Positions 36,423 to 64,000 of a stretch of 64,000 bases of DNA are shown here, one piece after another. Positions within the stretch are counted from its first letter, which is position 1; every line of letters starts with the position of its first letter. The stretch spans positions 1-64,000 of the forward strand of contig JASAMV010006325.1 of assembly GCA_030248065.1 (NCBI GenBank). Direction: 5' to 3'. The stretch is from Rhynchonema sp. JSB1_4 (taxonomy: Eukaryota > Nematoda > Chromadorea > Monhysterida > Xyalidae). Made by a program: the position numbers and the translations under genes. Below the pieces are notes generated by a model, which saw only the letters and a program-made list of their open reading frames with translations, did no database searches and was not told the DNA's origin.

Positions 36423-37746
36423 CGTTACGGTCACTAAGTACACTGGCGTCAAATTGAATTATCAAATCTATACAGGTATAAAAACATTCCCATAGGTCAG
36501 AAAACGAACTAAAAAACGTGGCTTTAGCTAAATCAAACGCCCGTGCTACATGGCACCGAAACCAAGCGTCGATGCGTGAATTTTTTCTTGTTGTGTAATA
36601 AACGGCGTGCAAAGAGTAGCGATTTCTTCTCACAATCGAATTGTGCGCCTCTCGAATTGCGTAACACAACTAAACACCATCAATTTGGCCTCAAAAACCT
36701 CTAAATCACGCGCGTGTCCCGATAACGCGTGTCAGACTGAGCCTAGTCGTGCTGGGGTGGATGCTGACAGCTCTGCTCGGATGCACAGTTGAGCGGCACA
36801 AGTGTACAATGAGTGTGTACTGTACACAGACTGTATCTGCTCACCAACTGTACAATAACAAGTAAGCAGCGGTTGTTTGTGTACACAAGTCGCTGCAAAT
36901 GCAAAGTGTGAACTGAACATCACCAGGTGCGTTGAGCGGTATGAAATCTTCTGTTCGCAGATACATACCCTGTGAACTTTATGAAGTTAAAAATTCGAAG
37001 CAACGAACAACATTCAAAATACGTTTCTAACGCTCAGTGCACTGGTAAAACATCAGCTAATCGGAAATGAGTTGATGATCAGGGCGTACCATGTCATCAA
37101 AACGGTATGCGATCACCAGCCCTCCCTCTGATGCCACACCACACAACGATTTTGGGGTGTGTGAACCGCATCGGACAATTATTTGGTAACACAATGCACA
37201 AAGTGTCCGTGTTTGCGTGGGGGCCAAGTCAACTTCGAAACCTTTTGACTCGGTCATTGAACGGGTGTCTGAGTGGGTATCTTTTTTGGTGTTACCGGTT
37301 TGCAGGTACTTTTGTGCGCATCATTCTTGACTAAATAAACCGAGTGGACATTATTCTCCACAGAATGCCAACGGTTTAGGCGAGTTTCTTTTTTCTTGCG
37401 AGGGACCGAAATCAAACATTGCAACATAAGACGTTCACAGGAAGGAAGCATGAGTATAACACGTTTCTGAGATCATCATTATGGAAATCACCCTGACTGA
37501 GTGGGACGCAGGCTGAAGTGGAAGAAAAAACAGCTGTTTGTCAACCTCTGATGAAAATCTCTACATTCATCGAGCACATCAGGCGTCAGGCGTTAGAATC
37601 GGAATATTAATGCCGCCGCATGTGCACAGCTTGTGTGTTTCGATTCGTGTGGTGAGACTCAAAGCTCTTCTTGGACTGCAACTTCACAGAGGTCACACGC
37701 TATTCGTCTTTATACGCACGGCACTAATATTCCGCATTCCTCCAAT
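36423..37746. other. spacer between tandem astacin-like genes
   Basis: No homology-supported exon on either strand. It should hold the promoter of gene A and the 3' end of gene B. Confidence 0.5.
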
Positions 37747-40700
37747 TCACTCAATCTCATTGATCAGATTGCTACGTCTGGCCCAGTTCCTGTGCATGTT
37801 GAAGTTCAGATACCATTTCCTGACCACAATCAAGTAGACAACCCCAGACACAAGTGCTACCAGCAGAATCACGCTAACGACCACCCCCACAGCCACTGAG
37901 ACCGTACTGGTGAGGGCCTGAGACTGTGCGGCCACTACTGGTTGGGGTGGGGGCTGGCATCCGTAGAGGGTGTTGATCTTGAGCACATCCAAGTCGGTTA
38001 GATGCTCGGAGCCGAATTCTTCCACAATGACCCCCTTCTGTATGGGCACAATTGTATCGGTGTATCCGCCCGATTTGCGTCTCCAATGCATCACGCTGTA
38101 GTAGTCGTAGGACAGATTCCACATTGCGAACACGTCCAGACGATAGCGTTTGAAATCGTGCTCGACACCAGTTCGAATGTTGTCCCACATTATCTGTGAA
38201 AGCGGTGGGGCATGACATAAAATCAGGTTCGTGCGCTACAAGTGATGTTTCATGTGTTTTTTTAGACGGGTGTATTTGCGCATGTGCACTGCCGAAGCAG
38301 GCATCACTCGAACGAGGTGAAACAAGCTGAACGATGATCTCATACCAACCTTGATGTGATTGTCCCTGTCCGATCTCATGTGTTCGTGTATAAAACCGAG
38401 CGAGTGCATGATTTGATGCAGTGCCATGCCGACCGATGGGGCTTCTTTCGGATTCGCCTGACATTTCGGGCCGATCGGGATCTCCTGTAGAAAAACTGCT
38501 GGGATTTTACATAAGTTAATCGAAACATCAGGTGATCACTGAAACATCACTATTTCTGACCTGCGGTGCCTGACTGGCGGGTATCCGACCTGGCCAACGC
38601 CAACAACCGTAATCGTGAATGAACGTGGCGTAGAACGGCTCGTTGGTTCGATTGACAAATCTGACCAATTTTGATTTTATTTCAGTTTAGGAAACGCCGT
38701 GAGCAAATGCACTCAGATCATTGACATTCTCAACCCTGACATACAGTAGTAGGTATTGTACCGTTTAGTTGAGGGAGCTTATGTTGAAAAAACCGGTGTG
38801 TGTCAGTATGGTGCATTAAAGGTGCTGGTTAACAACCCTTCGACCGCGCTTGATCTTGGGGGGTAGTATATATAAACAAAGTTTGGACATCGTGTTACTC
38901 GACCCTAATCTGGCGAGCCGATTGGTTGCTTCCTGATGTTTCACGGCCACGTTGAAGTTTGCCCCTGGTGAAAAAAAACGAAAAAATTTGAAACGCTGCT
39001 GTGACACGAATAGGCTGTTTCAAAGTTTGATACTGGAGTGACAGCAACCTCCAACATTGTGGCGAAAACCGCAATGCACAATAGATATTGAAACGTCCGC
39101 ATTGTTGAATAAAAACATAAAAGGTTTCAGAAACCTGGCCATTTTTTGTTAGGATTTTCTACTCGTATAATTTTAAGCATCTGTGGTGAATGAAATAAAT
39201 TGTCAATTACAAATAAAAATCCTCTAATTATCAAGATTTTTGTTTGTGCTTCCCAGTTTTCAAAACCCTACACAGCTCACACAATGTTTACCACAACATG
39301 CGCAAGGCAGCCATTCCACAGCGCACACACAACGACAACACACAGCCGGTAGCGACAACACAGTAATGTTTCACTGCTGGCAAGCTTTGTTGTGTGTGTG
39401 CGCTGTGGAATGGCTGCCTTGCGCATGTTGTGGTAAACATTGTGTGAGCTGTGTAGGGTTTTGAAAACTGGGGAGCACAAACAAAAAACTTGATAATTAG
39501 AGGATTTTTATTTGTAATTGACAACTTATTTCATTCACCACAGATGCTTAAAATTATACGAGTAGCAAATCCTAACAAAAAATGGCCAGGTTTCTGAAAC
39601 CTTTTATCTTTTTATTCAACAATGCGGACGTTTCAATAGCTATTGTGCATTGCGGTTTTCGCCATAATGTTGGAGGTTGCTGTCACTCCAGTATCAAACT
39701 TTGAAACAGCCTATTCGTGTCACAGCAGCATTTCAAATTTTTTCGGTCTTTTTCAGCAGGGGCAAACTTCAACGTGGCCGTGAAACATCAGGAAGCAACC
39801 AATCGGTTCGCCAGATTAGGGTCGAGTAACACGATGTCCAAACTTTGTTAAAATATACTACCCCCCAAGATCAAGCGCGGTCGAAGGGTTGTTAACCAGC
39901 ACCTTTAACGACACTCTGTCGCTGCAATGATCAATCACTCTTTACGCCAATCTTCCACCGGAATTGAACAGCCCCCCAATCCTGACCTGACACAAGTTTT
40001 GTTCTCGATCTCAGCCATCGCTTCCCTGAGCACGTCGAGTCGAGCTCCCTGCAGATTACGATTCACAAACGGCATCGTTGCATTCGGCCACAGAGCGAAC
40101 TCGCCCTGAAATACCAGTTCATTATGGTTACACTGTGATTCATTTACACCTTGTTGTTCGTAAATCATTTTGCACGAAATCGGAAAGTTTGATGAACAAT
40201 CCGACTCTGTTAGACTATTGCCATAGCAATTATCGCCTTCCACAATGATCCAGCAACTTCAATAGTTTGTCCAATAGGGGTTCCTCGGCTTGTGCTGGAC
40301 TACTGCAATGAGTTTTAGGCCTAAAAAGTCCTCCCTTCTGGGTGACAGGCTCTTCTTACCCACAGTCCTGGTAATGGTATCACATCATTTCCCAACCACC
40401 GACCTCTTTCGGCTGACAGTCGAAAGTGTCATTTGTCCAACACACAGGAATGGCATCGTGGTCCAACACTACTGTGTCCGGAATATCGTCGCCGACGTTG
40501 ATTTCTGATGGTGTTGTTGAGGGAATGTCCGGCAAATCACTAGCTCGAATCGTCTCGCCCGTACCTGTGATGTTTAAATTCCCTGACGACGAAGATACAA
40601 CTTTATTTTACGTATCGACATTATGGTACCGCCAAGCAAAAGCCCGAAATATTCATAATTCAAAAAGGTCACGTCAAAAACACAAATCCGATTTGATTAC

Positions 40701-40945
40701 GAAGTTTAATATCATATACATCGCGTATGATTTTTGCTTCTGGATTTCAATACAAAATAACCCAGACACCAACTTGTGACCAGCACCAATCGATAGCATT
40801 TTTTCATCTGTTGACAGTAGTACATGTGGCCGAGGCGACATTCTCGCAGGTATTTGTCACATTTCACCGGGATTCGAGGCAGCTGATCACCACCAGGGAT
40901 TAAGCAGGTCGACAAGACAATCAAGCAGAAACTGAGATTGGGCAT
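37747..40945 (-). CDS. membrane-anchored astacin-like pseudoprotease B
   Basis: Same plan as gene A: signal peptide MPNLSFCLIVLSTCLIPG at 40945, a Cys-rich N-terminal exon, a pro-region with IPVCWTNDTFDC (about 40400-40550), then exons 39987-40105 (FALWPNATMPFVN, EIENKTCVR), 38561-38660 (FVNRTNEPFYATFI), 38350-38484 and 37747-38193. The zinc-site exon reads HQIMHSLGFIHEHMRSDRD: three His ligands kept, catalytic Glu again Gln. The Met-turn is SVMHW (Tyr to Trp). The catalytic-like domain is followed by a Pro/Gln linker and a membrane span rich in Val/Leu (VAVGVVVSVILLVALVSGVV). A 1.1-kb palindrome sits in the intron 38661-39986. The 5' exons are placed by similarity to gene A, with approximate borders. 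Confidence 0.85.
38820..39904. mobile_element. 1.1-kb near-perfect palindromic element with TTAA flanks
   Basis: The left arm starts AGGTGCTGGTTAACAACCC and the right arm ends with its reverse complement. The arms are about 510 bp each and differ at only scattered positions; the loop is about 60 bp (39330-39390). TTAA lies on both sides (38816-38819, 39905-39908). Each arm also contains the TGATGTTTCA decamer. It has no coding capacity and sits in an intron of the astacin-like gene B. Confidence 0.85.
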
Positions 40946-42681
40946 AGTCGGTTCTTTTTTCACTATTCGTGAAATTTTGTTAAATCTATGATAAATGCTG
41001 CTCAGCCCTGAAAAAATGGTGAAGGCTGATTCGATCACACAGCAACGGTCAAAGGTGAAATTAGGGGGAAATAATTTCCCGCGAGTCGCGATATATTTTC
41101 TAATTTTAGTGCTGTGCTCTCCAGCTACACAGTTGATCATGTCTGTTTTGATTAGAGTAGATGTTACGTAAGCACAAGTAATACAAGAAGGAAATATGCC
41201 CCAAGGGCAAAAAAGAAGGATATGCGTCCTGACGAAACTGCAAGTTCAATACAAAAGAAGTTTGGTGTTATAGTTTAATATAACACAAGCCAATTGGGCG
41301 TATGAAATTGGCGATGGCGCCATCCTGTTTTTCGTGCACGAAAACCCCATAATGCGATCGTCAGGTAACGCGTCTGGGCCGTGGCCACCTATATTTATCA
41401 GAAAAAAGGAGAAGAACGGTTTCACAAAAATGTCCCCTGTATCTTGCTCGCAAACGAGCGTGCGGGCACGCAGCGGGATCAAATTTTGCGTGGGCCGCCG
41501 TACAAGTTATGTGCAAATTAGGGCTTCTGAGGTTGCGTCTTGTCAGAATGGCGTGAGTTTTCATTTTAGAACTCGCGAAATGTAAGAAATGATGCACATG
41601 TCGCTTAGCACTACCGTGCTAGCTCAGATCAAAGTTTCGAACCTTTTGCACGCACGGTGTGTGCTTCAATAAAAATAGAAGATTGTTTTACGAAACGAAA
41701 CCATTACTGTAACCGGTTAAAATTTGCAGCCAGAAACAATTTGGTCCAAGGCATGTGTGGTGGTGGGTGCAGTGCAGACTCTTCGTCATGTACACAGTTT
41801 CGAAAGTCGTCGTACTTTGACTGCAAAGTGTCATGTCAAAGCTCACAAAACACGCTGTGCAGTTGTAAAGTGCAGATCATTATCGCATCAGAATCAGAAG
41901 TCACATGCCCAAAATTATTTGAAATAAAAAAGTTCTATTTACATTTTGCTTTGCTCCTGCTGCATGCGCAGTTTATATGATCATACGTGTAAGCGCGAGT
42001 GTATGTATTTTGTAGTTTTTGCACATACAGTACCGGTTGCATCTCTTGGCTGTTTTTCGCATGATTCATGCGGCATACCATGCGGCATGGTACCTCCTTA
42101 AGACATAGAAAAAGCGCAACGCCCCAGCGTTTTCCAGAGATTCCCGGTTCCTTTTTTTTTGCATTTTAAAATAAAAAAAAAATTATTATACTTCCTCTTC
42201 TTTGAGGGAAACTTTCTTTTCTCCCCTCCTCCTCTCCCTTCTCAACAACAACACACAACAACACAACACCCACACCCCACCACACACAAACCCCCCAAAA
42301 CCCCTCAAAGCGCACCCCTTTTTTTTCTTCTAAAAGCACCCCCTCCACAAAAAACACAAAAACCACATATATTATTTTTTAACGGATATCTTCTCGTTAA
42401 GAACATAGCACAGCCTCAGGGGCCTGTTCATGTTTGTGCGCACACGCGATAACTTTCTTGCGGTGAAGTATGATTTCATGCTTCGTTGTTTTTTTAGCGC
42501 ATGGGACAACTGTTTGATAGAATCTTGTTTTTATTAGCAATACGAGCGAAGGGTAAACACACCGAAATCATGTAACAACAAGTCATGGGAAATCAAGGAT
42601 TGGGTTGAAAGGTCATATAGCCGAATACATGTTACTAATCGATAGGATCTGTGAAACATCGGTCAGCCGCTTGCCAGTGCG
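40946..42681. other. intergenic, no gene seen
   Basis: No supported exon. It contains the G-depleted tract at 42205-42370 and the 3' flank of SSADH. At 41246-41597 two opposite reading frames exist but neither resembles a protein. Confidence 0.5.
42130..42400 (+). repeat. strand-asymmetric G-poor low-complexity tract
   Basis: A T-rich to C/T-rich to C/A-rich stretch almost devoid of G on the plus strand between about 42210 and 42370 (CAACAACACACAACAACACA, CCCCACCACACACAAACCCC). It is unlike anything else in the window. It may be a true low-complexity tract or an error-prone assembly patch. Confidence 0.7.
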
Positions 42682-51957
<9,276 letters not shown>

Positions 51958-52312
51958 TATGCGGCAATACTGAATGACTGACTAGACCGGAAAACGTTGG
52001 GACACTAAAACAAGTGGTGGAAACGAACTATAGATAAGCCATGGACGGTGTTAAACGCCATTGGCAGGGTACGCGTCCACTCTTACCACGCAATCAACCC
52101 AGATGAATTGGATTGTGATGTTTCAGTGGGGATTGTTTATCAGACAATCGTATGACCACACACAAAACATGGGGTACGAACAAAAAAGTGCATTGTTGAC
52201 AAATTGCGCACAAAACGTTAACTTTCACTGACCAAACACAAGGTGAAGTGAATTTTGGTATAGTTGTGCTAATGTACAGAAATAATAAATCACAGCCTCT
52301 TGAAACAGCGCT

Positions 52313-55290
52313 TCAAATTCGTCTGCTAATATCAATATCACAGGTGGCGTCGGATTCGGCGCGCAGTTGAAAGTACGCCGCCGTGAACCGTGTTAGATTA
52401 GCGGGTCGTGCTTTGAGCAGACATTGCAGGTACTCAGCCAGCATTGCGTGCAACTCGGGATGGGTGTCGATGTATTCACGTGACTCGCGCTCGAAATGCA
52501 GCTAGAAATTGCGGGATATGGTTCACAGTTTGACGCAAGAAATCCACTTGTTTCATTGTGTTATCACGTTTAGGTTTTCAACGTAATGGCATTATGCGAC
52601 CGGGCACAAAGTACTCACCCACGTATTTAATCGAATGTTCGAAACTTGTCGTTAAAATGGCACAAAGCAGGAAGTACCATGACTACGTTTGTTACCAATG
52701 TAAACACAATGTTGATGTTCCCTTTCAATGAAAGTGGCGTGACTACCGGTACAAGTGACGAAACATAAAGTTAAAAAACTTCATTTTATGAAAATTTCTT
52801 GACACATGTACATAGGTAGTAAACCAAGTTGTGTGTGAGTAGATACACGTTACGTTGCAAGTTTGGAACACAATCGCAAAATGAAGCCAGCTACACTGCT
52901 GTTTGTTGGGATGGTGAGTGATACTGTATTTTTTGTGAAATGTATTCTTCCGCTTTTTAAGTTTTTGTTTTTTTGGGTTTGCATTCATTTCTCACGTTCA
53001 TTCAGCAGGCATGCCTTTTCACCGGAGCCTTTTGCGACAACCCATCCGCTGAGCAAGAATGCATGATGAGCTGCTTCACGACGTTTTATTACGATCAGAA
53101 CAAGTACATGGCTTGTATGTGTCGGTGAGAGCGATGAAAGTTTTCTAATTTATTTGTTCAATATTAGCTAAAATATCGTCGTTAAATCTTTTTAGCTGCT
53201 TGGATCCCACCAGTGACACTTTGGGTGCAAGACGTCTGCGAATCTACTGCATGGAAGATATGAATGTGCTTTGAGGGAGGAAGTTCTGAGATCAGTTTGA
53301 CGCAATCTTGCTTGATCAAAGGTTCAGTTTATGACGTGACTTGTTGATCGACGTTGTTATTTGTTGGTTCCTAGATTGTGCGAATCGTTTGAGTGCATGT
53401 GGCGTTAATAAAACTTCCCCAAGTTGCACTAGAGTATCAATACAAATAATCTGGCACCAATCACAGAAAAGGACCAATCATAGAAAAGGCATAGCGATCA
53501 GAAAATCACTCGACACAACGTAAGCTACACAGCGAACAGCCATAACTGCGTGCTGAATGCTGCCAACCTTCAATTTTTCGAATTCCCCCTTCGAGTAACC
53601 GATCGACTTTTCGTGTTCCACCACCGAATCGGGCATAATCGTCACATCAACATCCTCCTCCTGTACCTCGAGCACCAGCTGTTTCTTCACTTCCAATGGG
53701 GTGATTCGGGCCGATCGGGGCAGTGAACCGACCAGTGACGATGCCTGCATATTGCTATCAGGCGTTACTTTATGATTCAGGATCGAATGGCTGGAATTTT
53801 GACATTGAATCGTTGTTTAATACCGTACTTGTGATTCGATACTGTACCCCGGCTCAAGTGCTCGTGCCACTTTGTCGACTTCTCGGAACAATTCGTGCAC
53901 GCTTCTAGTGGTCTCAAGTTCGGTAGCCTCAATGAATCGTGGACAAAATGTAGTAGTTTTGGAAGATTATACATACATGTACATATAGGTGTACATTATA
54001 CATTTTTTAGGTGCATCGTCTTACATTCACAGCCTTGTTGTTGTTGTGTTTCTCATCAGTTGTTTCACCGCGATGACCCTGCAGATTTAAGGGTTCGATT
54101 GTCAGCTCGACATTGCTGCCATCGATTGCACGCCACACAACTGGGTCGTGCAGCACACCCATTTGGAGCAAACGTCTAAAAGACAAGACGGATTATGTCG
54201 GAAATCGGGAATGTATTTTTTATTTTCATGAAAATGTATTTTACAAGTTGAACTGACCCAGTGCTGCTGACTCGATACAGCCAGGTTTGGGTGCCCAGCG
54301 CCCGTTGATCGACAGCCTGTGTCACTGTCAATATGCCGTCGGTACGCTCCACTGTCTGAAACATGTATGGTTCGTTTACAATGTCTGTAATTTAGAATAC
54401 TAGGTTCGAACTGTTCACCGTGCTCACGGTTGCCTGTTTCAATCTGTTTTCAAAAGCGATTAGTGCAGCAGAAAATCGTCAATGCGAATGCACCAGACTG
54501 CTTGCGACACGTGACCCCAAGAACACCATTGAGCTGAGCTCACGGTCGAGTAGGCTTATCACCACAACCACGTCAGAGGGTAAACCTTTCAAAAATCGCC
54601 CTGTTTACCCTCCCACCCACCATGACAGTCGGCAGGAGTCGCAAAAACTCCCTGTCGAACGTGACACACTCAAATCGAGCACATTGTCTCAACTGTGCAT
54701 CCGTGCAACACGTGGCCCAGACGCGTGCCAACACGTACAACATGCCATGCGACATCAGGGTGTCCGCACAGTCTGGCAGGTGTCGGACCCGAGGTGCACC
54801 AGTGCCTTCGATGTCAGGTTGCAGCGCGCGTTCGTGTATCGTCACCGAGCCATCAGCGTGTGGCGTGATGTGGCAGCGATATTTGAGCAGTGTTGAGATG
54901 TCGTCAGGCTAAAAGTCAATGATCGTGATAAATTGTAACGAGAATGGCAGGCAGTAGCACAGGACACACGCAGCAGTGGCTTGAGTGACGACTCAGGGCT
55001 TGACCGACACTCAAAGCATGAAACTAAACGGCGACAGTGAGCCGAGCTTCATCACTACCGTAATTCCATGACTGCCATCGTGACTGATTGTTGTGAATAT
55101 GGCCCGTTATGTGAGTCAAGCAAAGATCATCCCCAACATATGCCCCTCACATACACCAGTGCTCACAACGACTGTTCGTGTTTCGTGTATGACCCTGAGT
55201 CCCTCACAGTCGACTACAGCGTGCATCTTCCTCTTGTAGTTGTTGCCCAGCATCTTCGACATCGACCATGAATCCACGTTGATCGTATAT
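52313..55290 (-). CDS. CATIP-like (ciliogenesis-associated TTC17-interacting) protein
   Basis: Exons supported from the 3' side: 52313-52501, 53568-53744, 53829-53927, 54025-54175, 54258-54355, 54609-54908; 55157-55290 is tentative and the start is not found. The last exon encodes a RIIa-type dimerisation/docking segment (THPELHAMLAEYLQCLLKAR ... FTAAYFQ) close to the one near the C terminus of CATIP. Upstream, YVLARVWATCC...CARFECVTFDRE and TWLYRVSSTGRLLQMGVLHD match the order of conserved CATIP blocks. The vertebrate protein works with TTC17 in actin organisation and ciliogenesis. The exon at 53568-53744 is acidic and less conserved. The intron 52502-53567 contains a complete small gene on the opposite strand. 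Confidence 0.7.
52881..53274 (+). CDS. small secreted cysteine-rich peptide
   Basis: Three exons, 52881-52913, 53006-53124 and 53196-53274, join in frame to 76 residues with good splice sites (ATG/GTGAGT donor, CATTCAG acceptor). The N terminus MKPATLLFVGM plus the first residues of exon 2 form a signal peptide. The remainder has seven or eight Cys depending on cleavage, including C-x3-C (ECMMSC) and C-x-C-x-C (CMCRC). This C-x3-C/C-x-C spacing is that of the Cys-stabilised alpha-beta fold (nematode ABF-type defensins and similar peptides), but sequence similarity is too low to name a family. It lies antisense within an intron of the CATIP-like gene. Confidence 0.65.
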
Positions 55291-63247
<7,957 letters not shown>

Positions 63248-63877
63248 CGAATGTGCTGCAATATGGTTCGCTTGATCACACACACACACAAACAATCACA
63301 GAATTCTATGGTATGTTTTTGATCCTGTCGTGCGGGTCCGATTTCGAATCGACATTATTTCGTCATATTACCATGTGCGATGAAATTCTACAGTTTTCCG
63401 TGTCAGTTTGGTGCATAAAAACGTTTTCATACGGACTTTTTTAGTTGCTAAACAAAAATTGCCTCAAAACTCGAACCTACACAGCCCTCCACATGCGAGA
63501 ATTGCGTTCTAATTCAGCCATTAAAAATATTTGAACGTTTACGTTTGTTTCAGTCTTCCAACTGTGATACAGTTCTATTGTTATGTGCAAGACGTGCTAA
63601 ATCGTATTGTTTTGATGATCAAGAGTGTTCTCTAGACTACGAAACGCTTATTATTTTGTTGTCGGTTGTTTTGCACGCGTGTATCATAAAGCCGATTCTA
63701 CAATTGTTTGCCTCAATTTGACGGTTTGCAAAAAATATATTCTTTGATCTGAACTCTGGAAAATGAACACATAAAGAAGATGCCTTGGTAAAATTGATTT
63801 CTGAATCATTTCTTTACAATTGGCAGTAAGATCACAAGTAAAAATACAATATTATTCCGCAGTACCATCACATCATC
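63248..63877. other. intergenic, no gene seen
   Basis: AT-rich 3' flank of the SH2D4-like gene, starting with a CA repeat (about 63279). No coding signal. Confidence 0.5.
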
Positions 63878-63974
63878 ATGCTCAAGTTTGTGATCTCTGA
63901 CTCAAAATATGAACGGTTGCTGCTAATCGTCGTGGTCGCTTTGCTAATCAACTTCGGTTATTCGGATCACAATG
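63878..63974 (+). CDS. candidate first exon of a secreted or membrane protein
   Basis: ATG at 63878 opens 32 codons ending at a donor (CACAATG/GTAAAAC). The peptide has a hydrophobic core (LLLIVVVALLINFGY) after charged residues, like a signal peptide or signal anchor. The rest of the gene would lie beyond the window. No family was recognised. Confidence 0.4.
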
Positions 63975-64000
63975 GTAAAACATGATCGAAAAACATTACC

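Overview
This is a window of a multi-intron animal genome, most probably a nematode. The strongest clue is a complete cuticle collagen (31.3-32.7 kb, minus): a membrane-spanning N-terminal cuticle-collagen domain, a basic cleavage site, Gly-X-Y blocks and a Cys-Pro-Cys-Pro ending. The other genes (Vti1, Artemis, RPS23, ZP protein, peptide-type GPCR, astacin-like proteins, SSADH, beta-tubulin, CATIP-like, SH2D4-like) are ordinary animal families. Introns are often hundreds to thousands of bases long and full of repeats. I cannot name the species; a non-Caenorhabditis nematode with a repeat-rich genome is my best reading.

Layout. 1-9.1 kb is almost entirely a nest of short non-autonomous DNA transposons. 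Most have CAGTG-type ends and 8-bp target-site duplications (hAT-like), are inserted into one another, and carry GC-rich short-word arrays in their arms. A possible zinc-finger exon lies at 0.7-1.2 kb. 9.2-18 kb holds three housekeeping genes: a Vti1 SNARE (+), an Artemis/SNM1-type nuclease (-) and ribosomal protein S23 (-), all with transposon-filled introns. 19-29.2 kb holds a ZP-domain membrane protein and a divergent rhodopsin-type GPCR, both minus. 29.5-30.3 kb is a composite inverted-repeat element. 31-41 kb holds the collagen and two tandem membrane-anchored astacin-like proteins whose catalytic Glu is replaced by Gln. 42.7-52 kb is succinate-semialdehyde dehydrogenase with a complete beta-tubulin gene inside its second intron on the same strand. 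52.3-55.3 kb is a CATIP-like ciliogenesis gene with a small cysteine-rich secreted-peptide gene antisense in one intron. 57.2-63.2 kb is an SH2D4-type adaptor (+). A new first exon starts at 63.88 kb.

The genes do not form a pathway or an operon. What ties the window together is its non-coding grammar: layered foldback and hAT-like elements, several short word families recurring in introns, and one decamer, TGATGTTTCA, which I count 16 times exactly (both strands), 15 of them beyond 34 kb. Chance expectation is about 0.1. It contains TGTTTCA, the core of the C. elegans piRNA upstream motif CTGTTTCA, so the right half of the window may be a nematode piRNA-type cluster.

Exon boundaries were read by eye from homology, GT/AG sites and reading-frame continuity. 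Vti1, Artemis, RPS23, collagen, SSADH, beta-tubulin and SH2D4 all close in frame from ATG to stop; single-base errors in the boundaries remain possible.
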